From Vreelandella aquamarina (GTDB taxonomy: Bacteria > Pseudomonadota > Gammaproteobacteria > Pseudomonadales > Halomonadaceae): a DNA stretch of 64,000 nucleotides. The notes under the pieces were generated by a model, which saw only the letters and a program-made list of their open reading frames with translations, had not been told where the DNA came from and made no database searches. Made by a program: the position numbers and the translations under genes. Positions 7,826 through 17,815 of the stretch are shown one piece after another. The DNA lies in contig NZ_JABYQT010000007.1 of assembly GCF_020075495.1 (NCBI RefSeq), positions 62,001-126,000 of the forward strand, read 5' to 3'. Numbering within the stretch: the stretch's first letter is position 1; each line of letters starts with the position of its first letter.

Positions 7826-9172
7826 TCAAGCGCTATATCCCGCCTGACGTTCAGGGCGGGATAATATGCGCCTCAAGACGATCCAGGCAAATAGCCCCGC
7901 CAGCAGATTGCCCAGCGCCGCTCCGGCGGCCAATCCAAGCCAGCCGGCAAGTTGCGCGCCTGCCCACAGGCAGGGCAAATAGAAGACGAACAGCCGCGCG
8001 CTGGAAAGCAGCATGGCGCGCAGCGGCCAGCCAAGTGCATTGCCGGCAGACACCACCAGCATGCACACGCCAAGGGCTGCATAGCTTGGCAGCAGAAAGC
8101 GGACAAGCAGGGTCAGTTCGCTCTGAACGTTCGGCGTTCCCGCCAACGCCATGGCAAGCCAGGGCGCGCATAGCGCAAGCAACACGCCAAGCGTCAGTTG
8201 CCATGCAAGGGCCACCTTGAGCGCCAGGCGCATGAGTTGCTGGATCTGCCCCCAATCACCGGCGCCATAGCAGCGACCCAGCCAGGGCGGAAGTGACATG
8301 GTCATGGCCAGTATCACCATCAGCGAAAGCGTTTCCAGTCGGCTGGCCAGCCCCCAGGCTGCCACTTGGGTATCCCCAAGACCCGCCACTACCGAAATGG
8401 TCAGCATACTGGCCAGCGGTGGCATCAGCTGGCTGACCATGGCCGGGGCGGCGATCCCCATGTAAGGCCTCCAGGACCGCCGAGCCTCTTCCCAGATCCC
8501 GGCTCGTGCAACCCACTGCTTGCGAATCAACTTCTGAGTAGTGATCACAAGCCCGAGCGTAAACGCAATACAGCTGGCCCACGCCGCACCGGGCAAGCCC
8601 CAGCCCTCCCATGAGCCCACCCCAAAGATCAGTAACGGATCGAGCACCAAATTCGCAACGCTGCTGAGCACCATCATCTTGCCGGGCAGTCGCGTATTAC
8701 CGTAGGCGCGAAATACGCTATACATGAAATAAAGCAGTGCACCCAGCCATGCAGATAGAAGCTGTGGCCCCCAGTAGATACGGATATAGGCAAGTGCCGT
8801 AGTGTCAGCGCCCAGCTGGCGAAAAACAGGCGCATGAAATAGCCACAACCCTATGCAGATAACGCCGATGATCCCCCCCCCGGCAAGCAGCACCAGGCAG
8901 CTCAACCGTTTGGCCCGATCATGCTCATTACCACCCAGGGCACGTGAAATAAGCGCAGCGATGGCAATGCCCATGCCTACCTGAATGCCGATGATGAGAA
9001 ACGAAAGCGGAAAGGTAAACGACTGTGCGGCTAGAGGGGCCGTGCCCAAACGAGCGATGAACGCACTATCGACAAGCTGAAAACCCAATAGCGCCAATAC
9101 GCCAATGGCCATCGGCCACGTCTGGCGCCATAGGGTTATGGCCAACTCGCGCTGCTGCAGGGTGCTGCTCAA
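7826..9172 (-). CDS. MATE family multidrug/Na+ efflux transporter
   Basis: About 448 residues with 12 predicted membrane helices in two homologous halves, the MATE layout. The N-terminal half carries QLVDSAFIARLGTAPLAAQS (helix 1-2 region) and the C-terminal half the equivalent ISVVAGLGDTQVAAWGLASR, both typical of DinF/NorM-type exporters. It should expel cationic compounds using a Na+ or H+ gradient; substrates are unknown. The start is chosen at the TTG at 9172, because AAAGGAG lies eight bases upstream; an in-frame TTG at 9190 precedes that binding site. It is convergent with the permease gene. Confidence 0.9.
   Translation of the reverse strand: MSSTLQQRELAITLWRQTWPMAIGVLALLGFQLVDSAFIARLGTAPLAAQSFTFPLSFLIIGIQVGMGIAIAALISRALGGNEHDRAKRLSCLVLLAGGGIIGVICIGLWLFHAPVFRQLGADTTALAYIRIYWGPQLLSAWLGALLYFMYSVFRAYGNTRLPGKMMVLSSVANLVLDPLLIFGVGSWEGWGLPGAAWASCIAFTLGLVITTQKLIRKQWVARAGIWEEARRSWRPYMGIAAPAMVSQLMPPLASMLTISVVAGLGDTQVAAWGLASRLETLSLMVILAMTMSLPPWLGRCYGAGDWGQIQQLMRLALKVALAWQLTLGVLLALCAPWLAMALAGTPNVQSELTLLVRFLLPSYAALGVCMLVVSAGNALGWPLRAMLLSSARLFVFYLPCLWAGAQLAGWLGLAAGAALGNLLAGLFAWIVLRRILSRPERQAGYSA
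7836..7863. terminator. Weak bidirectional hairpin between the convergent permease and MATE genes
   Basis: A 12-bp inverted repeat with one bulged base (arms 7836-7847 and 7851-7863) lies 20 bases after the permease stop, overlapping the last codons of the MATE gene. Neither side has a T tract, so termination efficiency is doubtful. Confidence 0.35.
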
Positions 9173-9206
9173 ACTAGTCACTCCTTTCAAAAGGTAGGGC
9201 TATAAA

Positions 9207-9243
9207 CGAAAAACGCCACCACCCGGCAAGGGCGGTGGCGTTT
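9207..9243 (-). terminator. Intrinsic terminator of the cytochrome b561-yceI unit
   Basis: A 10-bp perfect stem (9211-9220 with 9234-9243) with extra inner pairing. Read on the minus strand it runs into TTTTTCG. It lies just after the yceI stop at 9257 and before the MATE start. Confidence 0.85.
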
Positions 9244-9256
9244 CAAGCATACACGC

Positions 9257-9841
9257 TTACTGACGAATGCCTTCAAACGTCACGTAGAGCTCCAACTCAT
9301 GCATTGGCTCGGGGAAATCGCTCATGTCGATGCCGAAATCGCTCAGCGTCAACATGGTCTTGCCTTCAAACCCGGCGCGGTAGCTACCCCAGGGGTCATC
9401 GCCTTCACCCAGCAGAGTGACCGGCATTTCGATTTCACGGGTTTCACCGTGCAGCGTCAGATCACCGGTGAGAACACCTTCGTTATCGCCGGTCGACTCG
9501 AAACCAGTAGAGGAAAAGGTAGCGGTGGGATACTCGCTGGCATTCAGGAAATCGTCACTCAGAATATGGCGATCACGCTCGGCATGGTTGGAATCCAGGC
9601 TGTCGACCTGTACTTCGAACTCGACCGAAGAAGCGTCAAGATCATTTTCATCGTAGGTGAACTGGCCGTCAAACTCCTTGAAGCTACCCAGCAGGTAGGA
9701 CATACCAAGGTGGCTGATCTTGAACTGAACGAACGCATGCTGGCCTTCGGTATCTACCTGATAGTCGGCTGCCTGCGCTTGGCTCAAAGGTACCAGTAGC
9801 GCAGCGGCAACAGCAGATGCACATGCAGTCTTTTTCAACAT
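9257..9841 (-). CDS. yceI: YceI family periplasmic lipid-binding protein
   Basis: 194 residues. An N-terminal signal peptide (about residues 1-24, cleavage near AQA-A) is followed by a YceI lipocalin-like beta-barrel domain covering the rest. Typical stretches are YQVDTEGQHAFVQFKISHLG at the mature start and GDLTLHGETREIEMPVTL. The family binds long isoprenoid-type lipids and is often induced by osmotic or acid stress; the physiological role is not settled. AAGGAG lies upstream of the ATG. It follows a cytochrome b561 gene with 127 bases between, the same pairing as yceJ-yceI in Escherichia coli, and the pair probably acts in periplasmic quinone or redox chemistry (inference). Confidence 0.92.
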   Translation of the reverse strand: MLKKTACASAVAAALLVPLSQAQAADYQVDTEGQHAFVQFKISHLGMSYLLGSFKEFDGQFTYDENDLDASSVEFEVQVDSLDSNHAERDRHILSDDFLNASEYPTATFSSTGFESTGDNEGVLTGDLTLHGETREIEMPVTLLGEGDDPWGSYRAGFEGKTMLTLSDFGIDMSDFPEPMHELELYVTFEGIRQ

Positions 9842-9968
9842 TTTTCAATATCTCCTTACTTTCCGTAGTAGGCACTGCGAGTATAGCGTGCTCGCAGCGT
9901 TCGAAAACCCGTTTCATTCCACGCTCATGTTGCAAGCGCAAGATTGCCTTTCCGCGGCAGGCTGACTT

Positions 9969-10526
9969 TTACCTCTGTTTGAGGCGATACCAGGGATTGA
10001 TCATGCGGATCAGCGTATCGTGCTTATCGACCCAGTGGTGCTTGAAAGCCGCCAGCGCATGCCCTGCGGCCAGAATGACCAGAGCCAGGGCGCTGTACCA
10101 GTGAATGTCACCGGCAATGCTGGCCTGGTTGGGCAGGCCATGCACCAGGGCTGGCACGTCAAACCAGCCAAATACACTGATACCGCGCCCGTTTGCCGTG
10201 GAAATCAGATAGCCGCTGCCCAAGACCAGCAGCAATATCATGTAAAGCGCAATATGCCCAAGGTGTGCGGCCAGCTTTTCCAGACGGCTTCCTTCACCGA
10301 CCGGCGTCGGCTGGAGCAGTCGCCAGAGCACTCTTGCGGCGGTGGCCATCAGCAGCAGGATACCAATCGAACGGTGAATCCAGGGGCCGAAGTTATACCA
10401 GCTATCGTAATAGCCAAGCCCTGTCATCCACCAACCCAATGCAAACAGGCCGATCACGGTGAAAGCACTCAACCAATGAAAAACGATACTGACCGCTCCC
10501 CAGCGCCTGTGCGTGTTACGCCACAT
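9969..10526 (-). CDS. Cytochrome b561 family di-heme membrane protein
   Basis: 185 residues with four hydrophobic helices, the size of YodB/CybB-type bacterial cytochrome b561. Candidate heme ligands are H17 (IVFHWLS), H51 (WIHRSIG), H142 (DIHWYSA) and H156 (AAGHALA). They fall in helices 1, 2 and 4 as in the family and would hold two b-type hemes for electron transfer from ubiquinol in the inner membrane. It sits upstream of yceI on the same strand and probably shares its transcript; 127 bases separate them without an evident terminator. The E. coli equivalent is yceJ. Confidence 0.92.
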   Translation of the reverse strand: MWRNTHRRWGAVSIVFHWLSAFTVIGLFALGWWMTGLGYYDSWYNFGPWIHRSIGILLLMATAARVLWRLLQPTPVGEGSRLEKLAAHLGHIALYMILLLVLGSGYLISTANGRGISVFGWFDVPALVHGLPNQASIAGDIHWYSALALVILAAGHALAAFKHHWVDKHDTLIRMINPWYRLKQR

Positions 10527-10863
10527 CTTTCTTGTTCCTTATTGATCGAGCTGCCTGAAGGGGCAAGGCTGAAGTACAGCATACGCCTTTAACATAAGCT
10601 AACCCCTTGACTTATCAGCAGAGCATACTGGCAAATTCGGTGCGTGACTGCTGAAAAAAGCTAAACACTCCATTCGTAAAAACCACTGGATAACGGGCTA
10701 ACGAGTTACATTGCCATTTTAAGCCTGGATTGTAGTTCGCCTATATAATTCAAAAAAACGAACGAAAAATGCAATTTTAATCAATTTTATTATTCATTTT
10801 GCGCGCTTAATATTAGCGCATGCCTCAACGGCACGTCGTAATGACATCATCTGAATTCAAGCA
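10527..10863. promoter_or_regulatory. Divergent intergenic region, AT-rich in 10720-10830
   Basis: About 337 bases between the b561 gene (minus) and the small secreted protein gene (plus). The part 10720-10830 is AT-rich against a GC-rich background and is followed by a near-palindrome (GCGCT..AGCGC, about 10803-10819) around a central AATATT. No RNA gene or ORF was recognised. It probably holds promoters for both divergent genes. Confidence 0.45.
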
Positions 10864-10881
10864 TTGACGAGAAACTTAACC

Positions 10882-11160
10882 ATGAAAAAAGCTGCTTTTA
10901 TCGCCACTATCGCCCTGACGCTGACCTCTACTGCCGCGCTGGCTGAGCAAGGCTCAGGTGAGCTGAACGAAATCGTCCACGCCAGCTCCGCTGCAGGTTA
11001 CAGCACCGATGATCTGTACATGACCCCGGCTGACCTGCCACTGGTCAATGGCGATGCCGCCAAGAACCAGATTGCCATCCCGAATTCTGAGGCGCATCAC
11101 GCAACTGACAGCAACGACGAGATTGCCCAGTCAGACCTGCCCCATCGCAACGCTTCCTGA
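10882..11160 (+). CDS. Small secreted protein of unknown function
   Basis: 92 residues. The start is the ATG of MKKAAFIATIALTLTSTAALA, a textbook signal peptide ending near residue 21; an in-frame TTG 18 bases earlier would only add residues before it. The mature part is about 70 residues, hydrophilic, without cysteines, with slightly acidic composition and a GELNEIVHASSAAGYSTDDLY stretch in the first third. No membrane segment or known motif is visible, so a soluble periplasmic or exported protein is likely. It is monocistronic, preceded by an AT-rich region and followed by a strong terminator. Family unknown to me. Confidence 0.75.
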   Translation: MKKAAFIATIALTLTSTAALAEQGSGELNEIVHASSAAGYSTDDLYMTPADLPLVNGDAAKNQIAIPNSEAHHATDSNDEIAQSDLPHRNAS

Positions 11161-11208
11161 AACAGGAGGCCGATGGCTGACAATGGCGCAAGCGTGAGCC
11201 CTGGATGC

Positions 11209-11238
11209 AAAAAAACCCACCGTAAGGTGGGTTTTTTC
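11209..11238. terminator. Bidirectional intrinsic terminator
   Basis: A run of seven A, the stem CCCACC / GGTGGG with a 4-base loop, then six T (11209-11237). It is symmetric and serves both the small secreted protein gene (plus) and metZ (minus), which converge here. Confidence 0.92.
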
Positions 11239-11264
11239 GTTATGGATAGCGATGTATTGCGACG

Positions 11265-12464
11265 TCAATCGGTAACCAGCGCATCCAGTCCGCGCGCCAG
11301 GTCCTGCTGTATGTCCTGCAGGCTTTCCAGCCCCACGGCTACGCGAATCAGCCCCGGGGCGATGCCAGCCGCCTCTTTTTGCGCGTCCGAGAGACGGCCA
11401 TGGGTCGTGGTCGCCGGATGAGTAATCGTGGTCTTCACATCGCCCAGGTTACCGGTAATGGACAGCAGCCGCGTGGCGTCGATCACTCGCCAGGCACCTT
11501 CCTGGCCGTTGATCACTTCAAACCCCAGTACGGCACCAAAGCCCTTCTGCTGGCGGTTAGCAAGCGCATGCTGAGGATGCGTTTCAAGGCCGCTGTAGTG
11601 CACCTTGCTTACCGCTGGATGCTGTTCAAGCCAGCGCGCCAGCGCCAGTGCGTTCTCACAGTGGGCCTTCATGCGCAGTGAAAGAGTCTCGAGACCCTTG
11701 GTGAATATCCAGGCGTTGAACGGGCTCATGCAGGGCCCACAGGTGCGTACTACACCAAAGATCTCTTCCAGCAGCTCGTGCTTGCCAACCACCGCTCCAC
11801 CAATGGCCCGGCCCTGACCATCCAGATACTTGGTAGCCGAATGGATCACCAGATCGGCACCCAGCGCCAGCGGCTGTTGAAGCGCAGGTGTCAGAAAGCA
11901 GTTATCGATCACCAGCAGCGCATCGTGCTTTTGGGCAAGTGCGGCAAGCGCACCGATATCGGCAACTTCGGAAAGCGGGTTGGACGGCGTCTCGGCAAAC
12001 AGCAAGCGCGTACGGGGCGTCATCGCCGCTTCCCAGGCGTTTAGATCCGAGAGCTCGACATAGCGCGTGGTAATACCGAACTTGCCCAGATACTTGTCGA
12101 ACAGACTGACCGTCGACCCAAACAGCGAGCGCGACGCCACGATTTCATCGCCGGCCGACAACAGCGCAAGCGCAGTGGAAAGAATGGCCGACATGCCCGA
12201 GCTTGTGGCTACGCATCGCTCGCCGCCTTCAAGCGCGGCAAGTCGGCGCTCGAAGGTATGCACCGTGGGATTGGTAAAGCGTGAGTAGACGTTGCCCGGC
12301 TCCTTGCCGCCAAACTTGCGCGCCGCCTCGGCGGCGCTTTCATACACAAAGCTTGAAGTGGGAAAGATTGGCTCTGAATGCTCCTGCTCGAAGGTACGCT
12401 GGTGGCCCGCCCGAATTGCCAGCGTCTCAAGCGACCACTCATTGTGTTGGCTGTCGTCCTGCAT
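11265..12464 (-). CDS. metZ: O-succinylhomoserine sulfhydrylase
   Basis: 399 residues of the Cys/Met-metabolism PLP enzyme family. It makes homocysteine directly from O-succinylhomoserine and sulfide. The Schiff-base lysine is K212 in HSATKYLDGQG. Other family landmarks are YSRFTNPT at 60-67, ATSSGMSA at 86-93 (phosphate binding) and the C-terminal TTTHGRLS. The adjacent purF, on the same strand 37 bases upstream, is the purF-metZ order of pseudomonads, where the gene is metZ rather than metB, which supports the specific call. AAGGG upstream fits the ATG. Confidence 0.92.
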   Translation of the reverse strand: MQDDSQHNEWSLETLAIRAGHQRTFEQEHSEPIFPTSSFVYESAAEAARKFGGKEPGNVYSRFTNPTVHTFERRLAALEGGERCVATSSGMSAILSTALALLSAGDEIVASRSLFGSTVSLFDKYLGKFGITTRYVELSDLNAWEAAMTPRTRLLFAETPSNPLSEVADIGALAALAQKHDALLVIDNCFLTPALQQPLALGADLVIHSATKYLDGQGRAIGGAVVGKHELLEEIFGVVRTCGPCMSPFNAWIFTKGLETLSLRMKAHCENALALARWLEQHPAVSKVHYSGLETHPQHALANRQQKGFGAVLGFEVINGQEGAWRVIDATRLLSITGNLGDVKTTITHPATTTHGRLSDAQKEAAGIAPGLIRVAVGLESLQDIQQDLARGLDALVTD

Positions 12465-12501
12465 GGGCGTTACCCTTTAGTCAATTAACGTCAAGACCGG
12501 C

Positions 12502-14022
12502 TCAATCGTCGAGGTCATCGTCCTGGTTATGCATGTCCACCAGCGCATGATCACCTGCACTGTGATCCTTGGCTGAGTCACTGCGGCTGGCCTCCAGTAC
12601 CGCCAGATAAGCCTCGTCGATATCACCGGTCACATAGTCGCCGTCAAACACGGAACAGTCGAAGGCTTCCATTTCCGGATTGACCTCACGGCAGGCGCTC
12701 TTGAGGTCTTCAAGATCCTGGTAGAAGATGCGATCTGCACCAATCAGCTCACCCACCTCCTCTTCCGTACGTCCATGAGCGATCAGCTCCACCGCGGCAG
12801 GCATATCGATGCCGTATACATTCGGGTAACGCACCGGCGGCGCGGCTGAAGCAAAATAGACCTTGCGGGCGCCGGCATCGCGCGCCATCTGAATGATCTG
12901 CTTGCAGGTCGTTCCACGCACGATGGAGTCATCGACCAGCAGCACGTTCTTGCCCTTGAATTCCACATCGATGGCATTGAGCTTCTGGCGCACCGATTTT
13001 TTCCGCTGGGTCTGGCCCGGCATGATGAAGGTTCGGCCGATATAGCGGTTTTTCATGAACCCTTCGCGGTAGGTCACGCCAAGGTGCTGAGCCATTTCGA
13101 GTGCCGAGGTGCGCGAAGTATCGGGAATGGGAATCACCACATCGATATCGTGATCCGGCCATTCGCTGAGAATACGGTCACCGAGTTTGCGACCCATCTG
13201 CATCCGCGTGCCGTATACATAGGCGCCATCCAGAATGGAGTCAGGGCGCGCCAGATACACGTGCTCGAAAATGCACGAACGCAGCTGCGGACGATCGGCA
13301 CATACCTGAGTGTGGAACTGGCCCTGCATGTCGACAAAAATCGCCTCGCCAGGGCCGAGGTCCCGCTCGAGCTCAAAACCGCCCACGTCGAGCGCCACCG
13401 ACTCGGATGCGATCATCACTTCCTGGCCGCTATCGGTCTGGCGCGTACCGAACACCACCGGACGAATGCCGTGAGGATCGCGAAAGGCCACCATGCCAAA
13501 ACCGTTGATGATCGCGACCGCCGCGTAGCCGCCTTTGCAGCGCCGGTGCACTCTACGAACGGCATCGAAGATGTCTTCCGCTTCCAGGTGCAGCCCTTGC
13601 TTGCCAAGCTCATGGGCAAACACGTTGAGCAGCACTTCGGAATCGGAGCTGGTATTGATATGGCGAAGGTCGGTCGAGAACAGCTCCTGCTTCAACTGCT
13701 CGGAGTTGGTCAGGTTGCCGTTATGCGCCAGCGCAATACCGTAGGGGGAGTTGACGTAAAACGGCTGTGATTCCGCTTCGCTGGAGGAGCCAGCCGTCGG
13801 GTAACGTACGTGACCAATGCCCAGGTTGCCCTTGAGACGAGCCATGTGACGGGTATGGAAGACATCGCGCACCAGTCCGTTGCTCTTGCGCAGTAGGAAG
13901 CGTCCTTCGCTCCAGGTCATCATGCCGGCAGCGTCCTGGCCCCGATGCTGAAGTACGGTCAGGGCATCGTAGATTCCCTGATTTACCGCCTGCTTGGCCA
14001 GAAGGCCTACTATACCGCACAT
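12502..14022 (-). CDS. purF: Amidophosphoribosyltransferase
   Basis: 506 residues, full length. It catalyses the first step of purine synthesis: glutamine plus PRPP gives 5-phosphoribosylamine. The N-terminal nucleophile Cys2 is exposed after Met removal (MCGIVGLL). The glutaminase domain (to about 235) contains HVRYPTAG and NGNLTN. The PRPP-binding loop [12 protein letters not shown] is at 361-372 in the phosphoribosyltransferase domain. GAGGT seven bases before the ATG supports the start. It follows cvpA with 116 bases between, the cvpA-purF pairing of E. coli, where PurR represses the unit; I did not identify a clear PurR site here. Confidence 0.97.
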   Translation of the reverse strand: MCGIVGLLAKQAVNQGIYDALTVLQHRGQDAAGMMTWSEGRFLLRKSNGLVRDVFHTRHMARLKGNLGIGHVRYPTAGSSSEAESQPFYVNSPYGIALAHNGNLTNSEQLKQELFSTDLRHINTSSDSEVLLNVFAHELGKQGLHLEAEDIFDAVRRVHRRCKGGYAAVAIINGFGMVAFRDPHGIRPVVFGTRQTDSGQEVMIASESVALDVGGFELERDLGPGEAIFVDMQGQFHTQVCADRPQLRSCIFEHVYLARPDSILDGAYVYGTRMQMGRKLGDRILSEWPDHDIDVVIPIPDTSRTSALEMAQHLGVTYREGFMKNRYIGRTFIMPGQTQRKKSVRQKLNAIDVEFKGKNVLLVDDSIVRGTTCKQIIQMARDAGARKVYFASAAPPVRYPNVYGIDMPAAVELIAHGRTEEEVGELIGADRIFYQDLEDLKSACREVNPEMEAFDCSVFDGDYVTGDIDEAYLAVLEASRSDSAKDHSAGDHALVDMHNQDDDLDD

Positions 14023-14138
14023 TCAAGTTACCTCGCTTTAGTGCCATGGCTTGTCAAGGCAAGCCCGTACGTTCCTGAAACTCGTTTCTAAACTATCCAT
14101 ACGCGCCCGCCTCTTGGCATGGCAGCGCCGGACGAACA

Positions 14139-14711
14139 CTACTGGCCATTCACAGGCTCGGGCGTGAAACCTTCTCGCGTTCGAAGTTCCGGCAGGGGAA
14201 TATCGCGCAGCGATGCAGGCGCCTCAGGCAACTCACGCTCCCACTGATCGAGCTGACTGACGGCCCAGTCGCGCAATTCAATGAAGGTGGGACGAAGCGC
14301 AGCCTGCTGCCAGGCCTGAAGCTCGGCAAGCGGGGTCAACGTGATCAACACCGTTGCTACCAACAGGATCACCGCCCCCCGCGCAAGCCCGAATGCCGCC
14401 CCTGCGAAGCGGTTCAAAAGCCCCATGCCAACCCATACCACGGCAGCGTGTACCAAGCGAATGACGATGCCGCAGAGCAGAATCACGGCAAAGATCACCA
14501 GTGCAAAGGCGAGCACCAGGCGAGCATCGAAGCTCTCGATGAAGCCACTCATCATCTCGGCCACCGGTTCGGCCAGTACCCGGGCCACCATCAGCGCTAC
14601 TACCCATGCCCCCAGGCCTAGCGCTTCTCTGACAAATCCACGCACGAAACCTGACAGCATCGAAAGCGCCAGTACGGCCAGAAAGACCGCATCTATCCAC
14701 GTCAAGGCCAT
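14139..14711 (-). CDS. cvpA: CvpA family inner-membrane protein
   Basis: 190 residues with four hydrophobic segments in the first 130 residues, then a polar C-terminal tail with proline and arginine. The N-terminal WIDAVFLAVLALSMLSGFVRGFVREA is characteristic of the CvpA/colicin V production family. The protein was named for colicin V export and has also been linked to envelope stress tolerance; the molecular role is unclear. It lies directly downstream of the SPOR protein gene (3 bases) and upstream of purF, the conserved dedD-cvpA-purF order. Confidence 0.93.
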   Translation of the reverse strand: MALTWIDAVFLAVLALSMLSGFVRGFVREALGLGAWVVALMVARVLAEPVAEMMSGFIESFDARLVLAFALVIFAVILLCGIVIRLVHAAVVWVGMGLLNRFAGAAFGLARGAVILLVATVLITLTPLAELQAWQQAALRPTFIELRDWAVSQLDQWERELPEAPASLRDIPLPELRTREGFTPEPVNGQ

Positions 14712-14714
14712 CGT

Positions 14715-15392
14715 TTAATCTCTTACCCGCACTAACAGGCCCTGCACGTTGGCTCGCTGCTTGATGAGCGCCATGGCAGCTTCGCCATCTTCAGATGAGG
14801 CGTAAGGTCCGACCAATACCGTGGTCAGGTTGTTATCACGCTGACGCGTGAAGATGCTGAACCCTTCATCGGTGAGCTGGTTGCCCAGGCGTTCGGCATT
14901 GGCGGCATCCCCAAAACTGCCTACCTGAACCGCCCACTCGCCCTGCTTTGTCGATGACGGGCCCGACGCGTTCGAGGAAGAAGCGCTCCCTTGGCTGCTG
15001 CCTTGGGCGTTGTCACTGGAAGCTACCAGCTCCGCAATGGGATCATCTCGAGTCGGCGTGTTGCTTGGCGGTGCATTGGGCTCCTGGGAAGGCGTGGTAT
15101 CACTTGGCGGGTCGATCTGATTCGTCTGCGGCAATGACGGCGAGGCATCGATGGGCGTATTGACCGCCTCGTTGGTGCTTACGCCATTCGATGAAGGCGT
15201 GCCGATCGTCGAAGGCATTTCCGGTATCGCCACGTCACGGCGTGCCGTGTCGATAGGCTGCTCGATGATGAACGTCGGCTGAGGCCGCTCCTCGCGAGGC
15301 GCCGGATCACTCATTAGCCAAGGTACAAAAATCGCCAGTAGGGCAAGCAGGATTACGATACCGCTGATGCGCTCTGTTCTACCGTATTTCAT
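14715..15392 (-). CDS. dedD: SPOR-domain cell-division protein (DedD-like)
   Basis: About 225 residues. A short cytoplasmic start, one membrane helix (ISGIVILLALLAIFVPWLM, about 9-27), a long Pro/Ser/Thr-rich periplasmic linker, and a C-terminal SPOR domain (about 150-222: EWAVQVGSFGDAANAERL ... TVLVGPYASSEDGEAAM). SPOR domains bind denuded peptidoglycan glycans at the septum, so this is a divisome accessory protein. The start is placed at the second ATG (15392), which has GGGAG six bases upstream; the ATG at 15398 overlaps that binding site. The position between folC and cvpA is as in E. coli and Pseudomonas. Confidence 0.9.
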   Translation of the reverse strand: MKYGRTERISGIVILLALLAIFVPWLMSDPAPREERPQPTFIIEQPIDTARRDVAIPEMPSTIGTPSSNGVSTNEAVNTPIDASPSLPQTNQIDPPSDTTPSQEPNAPPSNTPTRDDPIAELVASSDNAQGSSQGSASSSNASGPSSTKQGEWAVQVGSFGDAANAERLGNQLTDEGFSIFTRQRDNNLTTVLVGPYASSEDGEAAMALIKQRANVQGLLVRVRD

Positions 15393-15442
15393 GATCATCT
15401 CCCTCTAGCGAGCTTATGCCCTAAGCGCGATACCTGATAAAA

Positions 15443-16723
15443 CTACTGGGCCTGTGGCAAGGGCCGGGTCAAAAGGGCAGCAACGGTCACGAAGGACCCG
15501 AACGCCAGAACACGATCCTGAGGGGCCAACTGGGATGCCAGGATATCCGCCCCCGCCTGTGGCGAGTCTGCACAGCCATAGACGCGCCCGCCATGGGACT
15601 CGATGCGCTTGGCAAGCTCGCTCGCCTTGCGCCCCCGCTCGCCTTCCAGTGTCACGCACACCCAGTCCGTAACACGCGGAGCAAGCGCTGCAATAACGCC
15701 ATCGGCGTCCTTGTCATCGAGCATGCCCATCAGCGCCCACTGCCGGCCGCCCTCAGGTGGCGCCAAAAGCCGTTGCGCCAGGTAAGCGGCGGCATGCGGG
15801 TTATGACCAACATCCAGGCACCACTGCCCGATCCACTGCATCCTGCCTGGCAGCGTCACCTGCTTTAGCGCGCTCTGGGTAATACCGGGCTTCAGCGCAA
15901 GGCCCGTCAGTGCCAGCGCTTGCAGCGCCGTTGCCGCATTATCCACAGGTAGCCCGGGATCAGGAAGCGCATCGAGCGAAACGGTATCGCCCTCTACAGT
16001 CAACCCGTGCCAGCACCAGGGCTGCCCTGGAACGCCGTCAGAACTGTGACTGAATGCTAGCCCCAGGCGGTATACAGGGGCCGCCATGCCAATGGCCGTT
16101 TCGGCCACGCTGCTGGGCATGGTTTGGCTCCCCAGTATCGCGGGACGCAAAGGACGGAAGATGCCGGCCTTTTCAAGCCCGATCTTGGCAATATCGGTGC
16201 CCAGAAAGCTGGCATGGTCCTGGGCAATCGTGGTGACCACGGCAACATCGGCATCGATGATATTGACCGCGTCAAGACGCCCGCCCAGGCCAACCTCCAG
16301 CACGGCAAGATCAAGGTCTGCCTGTGCCAGACACCAGAGGGCACAGAGAGTGCCAGCCTCAAAGTAGGTCAGGCTGACTTCCGGCGCCTGCAGCCGCGCC
16401 CGCTCGACCCGCTCGAAACCGTCAACGAGCGGCTCATCGTCGATCTCCCGACCGCCAATCCTGACCCGTTCGTTATACCGCAGAAGGTGCGGCGATGAAT
16501 AAGCCCCTACGCGCACCTCGTGGGCAAGGGCGATTGCCTCTGCCATGGCAACGGTCGACCCCTTGCCGTTGGTACCCGCCACGATCACGACATGCTTGGC
16601 GATGGGGCTCTCAAGAAGCCCCATGCGCTCAGCGACTGTCGAGACACGCTCTAGCCCCATATCGATCCCGACCGGGTGCAGGGTTTCCAGATGCTGAAGC
16701 CATTCGGCAAGGGATTTAGACAT
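15443..16723 (-). CDS. folC: Bifunctional dihydrofolate synthase/folylpolyglutamate synthase
   Basis: About 426 residues. It adds glutamate to dihydropteroate and then extends folate polyglutamate tails, using ATP. The P-loop [13 protein letters not shown] and the downstream [15 protein letters not shown] are the Mur-ligase-like signatures. The start at 16723 ([17 protein letters not shown]) overlaps the accD stop by 8 bases, a translational-coupling arrangement. The open frame continues upstream into accD, but those residues do not resemble FolC. It is the accD-folC pair known from many gammaproteobacteria. Expected length is about 420. Confidence 0.95.
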   Translation of the reverse strand: MSKSLAEWLQHLETLHPVGIDMGLERVSTVAERMGLLESPIAKHVVIVAGTNGKGSTVAMAEAIALAHEVRVGAYSSPHLLRYNERVRIGGREIDDEPLVDGFERVERARLQAPEVSLTYFEAGTLCALWCLAQADLDLAVLEVGLGGRLDAVNIIDADVAVVTTIAQDHASFLGTDIAKIGLEKAGIFRPLRPAILGSQTMPSSVAETAIGMAAPVYRLGLAFSHSSDGVPGQPWCWHGLTVEGDTVSLDALPDPGLPVDNAATALQALALTGLALKPGITQSALKQVTLPGRMQWIGQWCLDVGHNPHAAAYLAQRLLAPPEGGRQWALMGMLDDKDADGVIAALAPRVTDWVCVTLEGERGRKASELAKRIESHGGRVYGCADSPQAGADILASQLAPQDRVLAFGSFVTVAALLTRPLPQAQ

Positions 16724-17723
16724 TGCGCTGGGTATCATCGCTCTTGTCGATCGACTCCTGCCCAGTATCATCGCGAAGGCCATCGGCATCGGCGGCAATA
16801 GAGGCTTCATCGACCATCGATTCGGTCACTTCGCCGGTTTCAGCCAGCTCTTCAACGCCTGCCAGCGCATCGTGATGCGTAAGCTTGCGCAGTACGCCGC
16901 CTATGCGGGTACGCATTTCATGACGATGCACGATCATGTCCACCGTGCCATGCTCCAGTAGAAACTCGCTGCGTTGAAAGCCTTCAGGCAGCGTTTCACG
17001 CACGGTCTGTTCGATGACCCGTGGCCCCGCGAAGCCGATCAGCGCATTGGGTTCGGCAATGTTCAGATCGCCCAGCATGGCAAGCGAGGCGGATACGCCT
17101 CCAAACACCGGATCGGTCAGCACGGAGATATAGGGCACGCCCGCCTGCTTGAGTTTCTCAAGCGCAGCCGAGGTCTTGGCCATCTGCATCAACGAGAACA
17201 GCGCTTCCTGCATGCGGGCGCCACCAGACGCGGCAAAGCACACCAACGGAATGCCTTCGTCAAGCGCAATGGTCGCTGCGCGAACGAATTTTTCGCCGAC
17301 CACCGCCCCCATGGACCCTCCCATGAAGGTGAACTCGAAGGCCACGGCGACCACCGGCAGGCCATCCAGTTCGCCACGCATGGCGAGCAGCGCGTCGTTT
17401 TCACCGGTATCCTTCTGGGCCGCTGCCAGGCGATCCTTGTACTTCTTGGAATCACGGAACTTGAGACGATCAACGGGCTCAAGGTCCGCGGCAATCTCTT
17501 CACGCCCGTTTTTATCCAGGAACCAGTCCAAGCGTTTACGTGCGGTCAGGCGCAAGTGGTGGTCACATTTAGGACACACGCTGTTGTGCTTCTCTAGCTC
17601 CGGAAGATAGAGAACGGCTTCACACTTGGGACATTTACGCCAGAGGCCGTCGGGAACGCTTGCGCGACGGTCTTTACGCTGGATACGCCCCATGGAGGGC
17701 ACTATCTTGTCTAACCAGCTCAT
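16716..17723 (-). CDS. accD: Acetyl-CoA carboxylase carboxyltransferase subunit beta
   Basis: 335 residues. With AccA it transfers CO2 from carboxybiotin to acetyl-CoA to make malonyl-CoA. An N-terminal Zn ribbon is complete (C31, C34, C50, C53), followed by the crotonase-like carboxyltransferase fold with [15 protein letters not shown] and [13 protein letters not shown]. The last 45 residues are an acidic extension (many D and E) beyond the usual end near residue 290, a trait common in halophiles. It precedes folC with an 8-base overlap. trpA lies 92 bases upstream on the same strand. Confidence 0.96.
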   Translation of the reverse strand: MSWLDKIVPSMGRIQRKDRRASVPDGLWRKCPKCEAVLYLPELEKHNSVCPKCDHHLRLTARKRLDWFLDKNGREEIAADLEPVDRLKFRDSKKYKDRLAAAQKDTGENDALLAMRGELDGLPVVAVAFEFTFMGGSMGAVVGEKFVRAATIALDEGIPLVCFAASGGARMQEALFSLMQMAKTSAALEKLKQAGVPYISVLTDPVFGGVSASLAMLGDLNIAEPNALIGFAGPRVIEQTVRETLPEGFQRSEFLLEHGTVDMIVHRHEMRTRIGGVLRKLTHHDALAGVEELAETGEVTESMVDEASIAADADGLRDDTGQESIDKSDDTQRNV

Positions 17724-17815
17724 ATCAAAAAGGCTTCCGTTTACGTCAATGCCAGCTAACGCCTGGCTTGATGAGTGTCGTCAAATCAATGCAATCGAGA
17801 CGATGTGGGCCAGCG

